DNA of 5,640 nucleotides from Pseudomonadota bacterium (GTDB lineage: Bacteria > Pseudomonadota > Alphaproteobacteria > Azospirillales > Azospirillaceae): positions 1-5,640 of the forward strand of contig JAFAFA010000087.1 of assembly GCA_023423695.1 (NCBI GenBank), in the 5' to 3' direction. The notes under the pieces were generated by a model that was not told where the DNA came from, did no database searches, and was given only the letters and a program-made list of their open reading frames with translations. Numbering within the stretch: position 1 is the first letter of the stretch; each line of letters starts with the position of its first letter. Below, piece by piece: positions 5,566 through 5,640 of the stretch. The position numbers and the translations under genes are program-made.

Positions 5566-5598
5566 GGCGAGTGCTCTGGCCAGCTGAGCTACAGGGGC
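5522..5598 (-). tRNA. tRNA-Thr (anticodon UGU), integration target
   Basis: Read on the minus strand, this 77-base gene folds into a full cloverleaf. The acceptor stem is GCCCCTG with CGGGGGC (one G-T pair). The D stem is GCTC with GAGC, the anticodon stem CTCGC with GCGAG around loop CTTGTAA, and the T stem GCCGG with CCGGC around TTCGATC. The discriminator is T and CCA is encoded. Anticodon TGT decodes ACA, threonine. The gene serves as the attachment site of the island to its left. Confidence 0.96.
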
Positions 5599-5607
5599 GC
5601 GTGCGTC

Positions 5608-5631
5608 GGGCTCAGCATAGCGACTGAGCCC
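5608..5631 (-). promoter_or_regulatory. Inverted repeat and possible -10 box upstream of tRNA-Thr
   Basis: Just upstream of the tRNA 5' end, GGGCTCAG (5608-5615) and CTGAGCCC (5624-5631) form a perfect 8-bp inverted repeat with an 8-base spacer. On the minus strand TATGCT (5619-5614) resembles a -10 box and would put transcription start a few bases before the mature tRNA. The matching -35 would fall at or past the window edge. The repeat may instead be the terminator of a gene outside the window. Confidence 0.35.
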
Positions 5632-5640
5632 CGGAAATCC

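Noticed and set aside
1..5640. CRISPR array or insertion sequence
   Set aside because: No regularly spaced repeats with spacers and no transposase or terminal inverted repeats were seen; the direct repeats present belong to the attachment sites or a short tandem duplication.

Overview
This window looks like chromosome from a high-GC actinomycete. The evidence is the base composition, GC-rich third codon positions, an actinobacterial integrative-element type of tyrosine recombinase, and a CCA-encoding tRNA gene. I cannot name a genus. It reads as a small genomic island of about 5.4 kb inserted into the 3' half of a tRNA-Thr(UGU) gene. The tRNA is intact on the minus strand at 5522-5598. A 52-bp perfect copy of its 3' half plus 8 bp of downstream sequence lies at the other end (76-127), matching 5514-5565. 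These two copies are the attachment-site repeats. A second pair of identical 21-bp direct repeats (222-242 and 5454-5474) lies just inside the two ends and looks like integrase arm-binding sites.

Layout from left to right: flanking chromosome (1-75); left attachment repeat (76-127); a 480-bp leader without a convincing gene but with an arm-type repeat, nested inverted repeats and palindromes (128-607); a large N6-adenine DNA methyltransferase gene (608-3232); a 50-bp gap holding a 14-codon ORF whose stop overlaps the next start as ATGA; a gene for a cytosolic ComEC/Rec2-like metallo-beta-lactamase-fold hydrolase (3283-4281); a very GC-rich stretch of about 510 bp with hairpins and a 16-bp tandem duplication but no confident gene (4282-4792); a decayed integrase fragment (4793-5448); the right arm repeat and attachment repeat; and the tRNA.

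The cargo is the two-gene operon. The methyltransferase carries an N-terminal PD-(D/E)XK-like domain whose catalytic lysine appears to be lost, an Eco57I-like catalytic core (DPTCGSGG and NPPW motifs), a probable target-recognition region and an extra C-terminal domain. No HsdR, HsdS, helicase, PglZ or other restriction partner is present. The only partner is the MBL hydrolase, which keeps the residues expected for metal-dependent phosphodiester hydrolysis. My inference is a compact modification-plus-effector anti-phage module in which the MBL protein may replace the restriction nuclease. I do not recognise it as a named system. The cargo genes are less GC-rich than the flanks and contain eight TTA leucine codons, which suggests horizontal acquisition. 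The integrase has lost its N-terminal half, one catalytic His and its reading frame around the catalytic Tyr, so the island is probably fixed in place.
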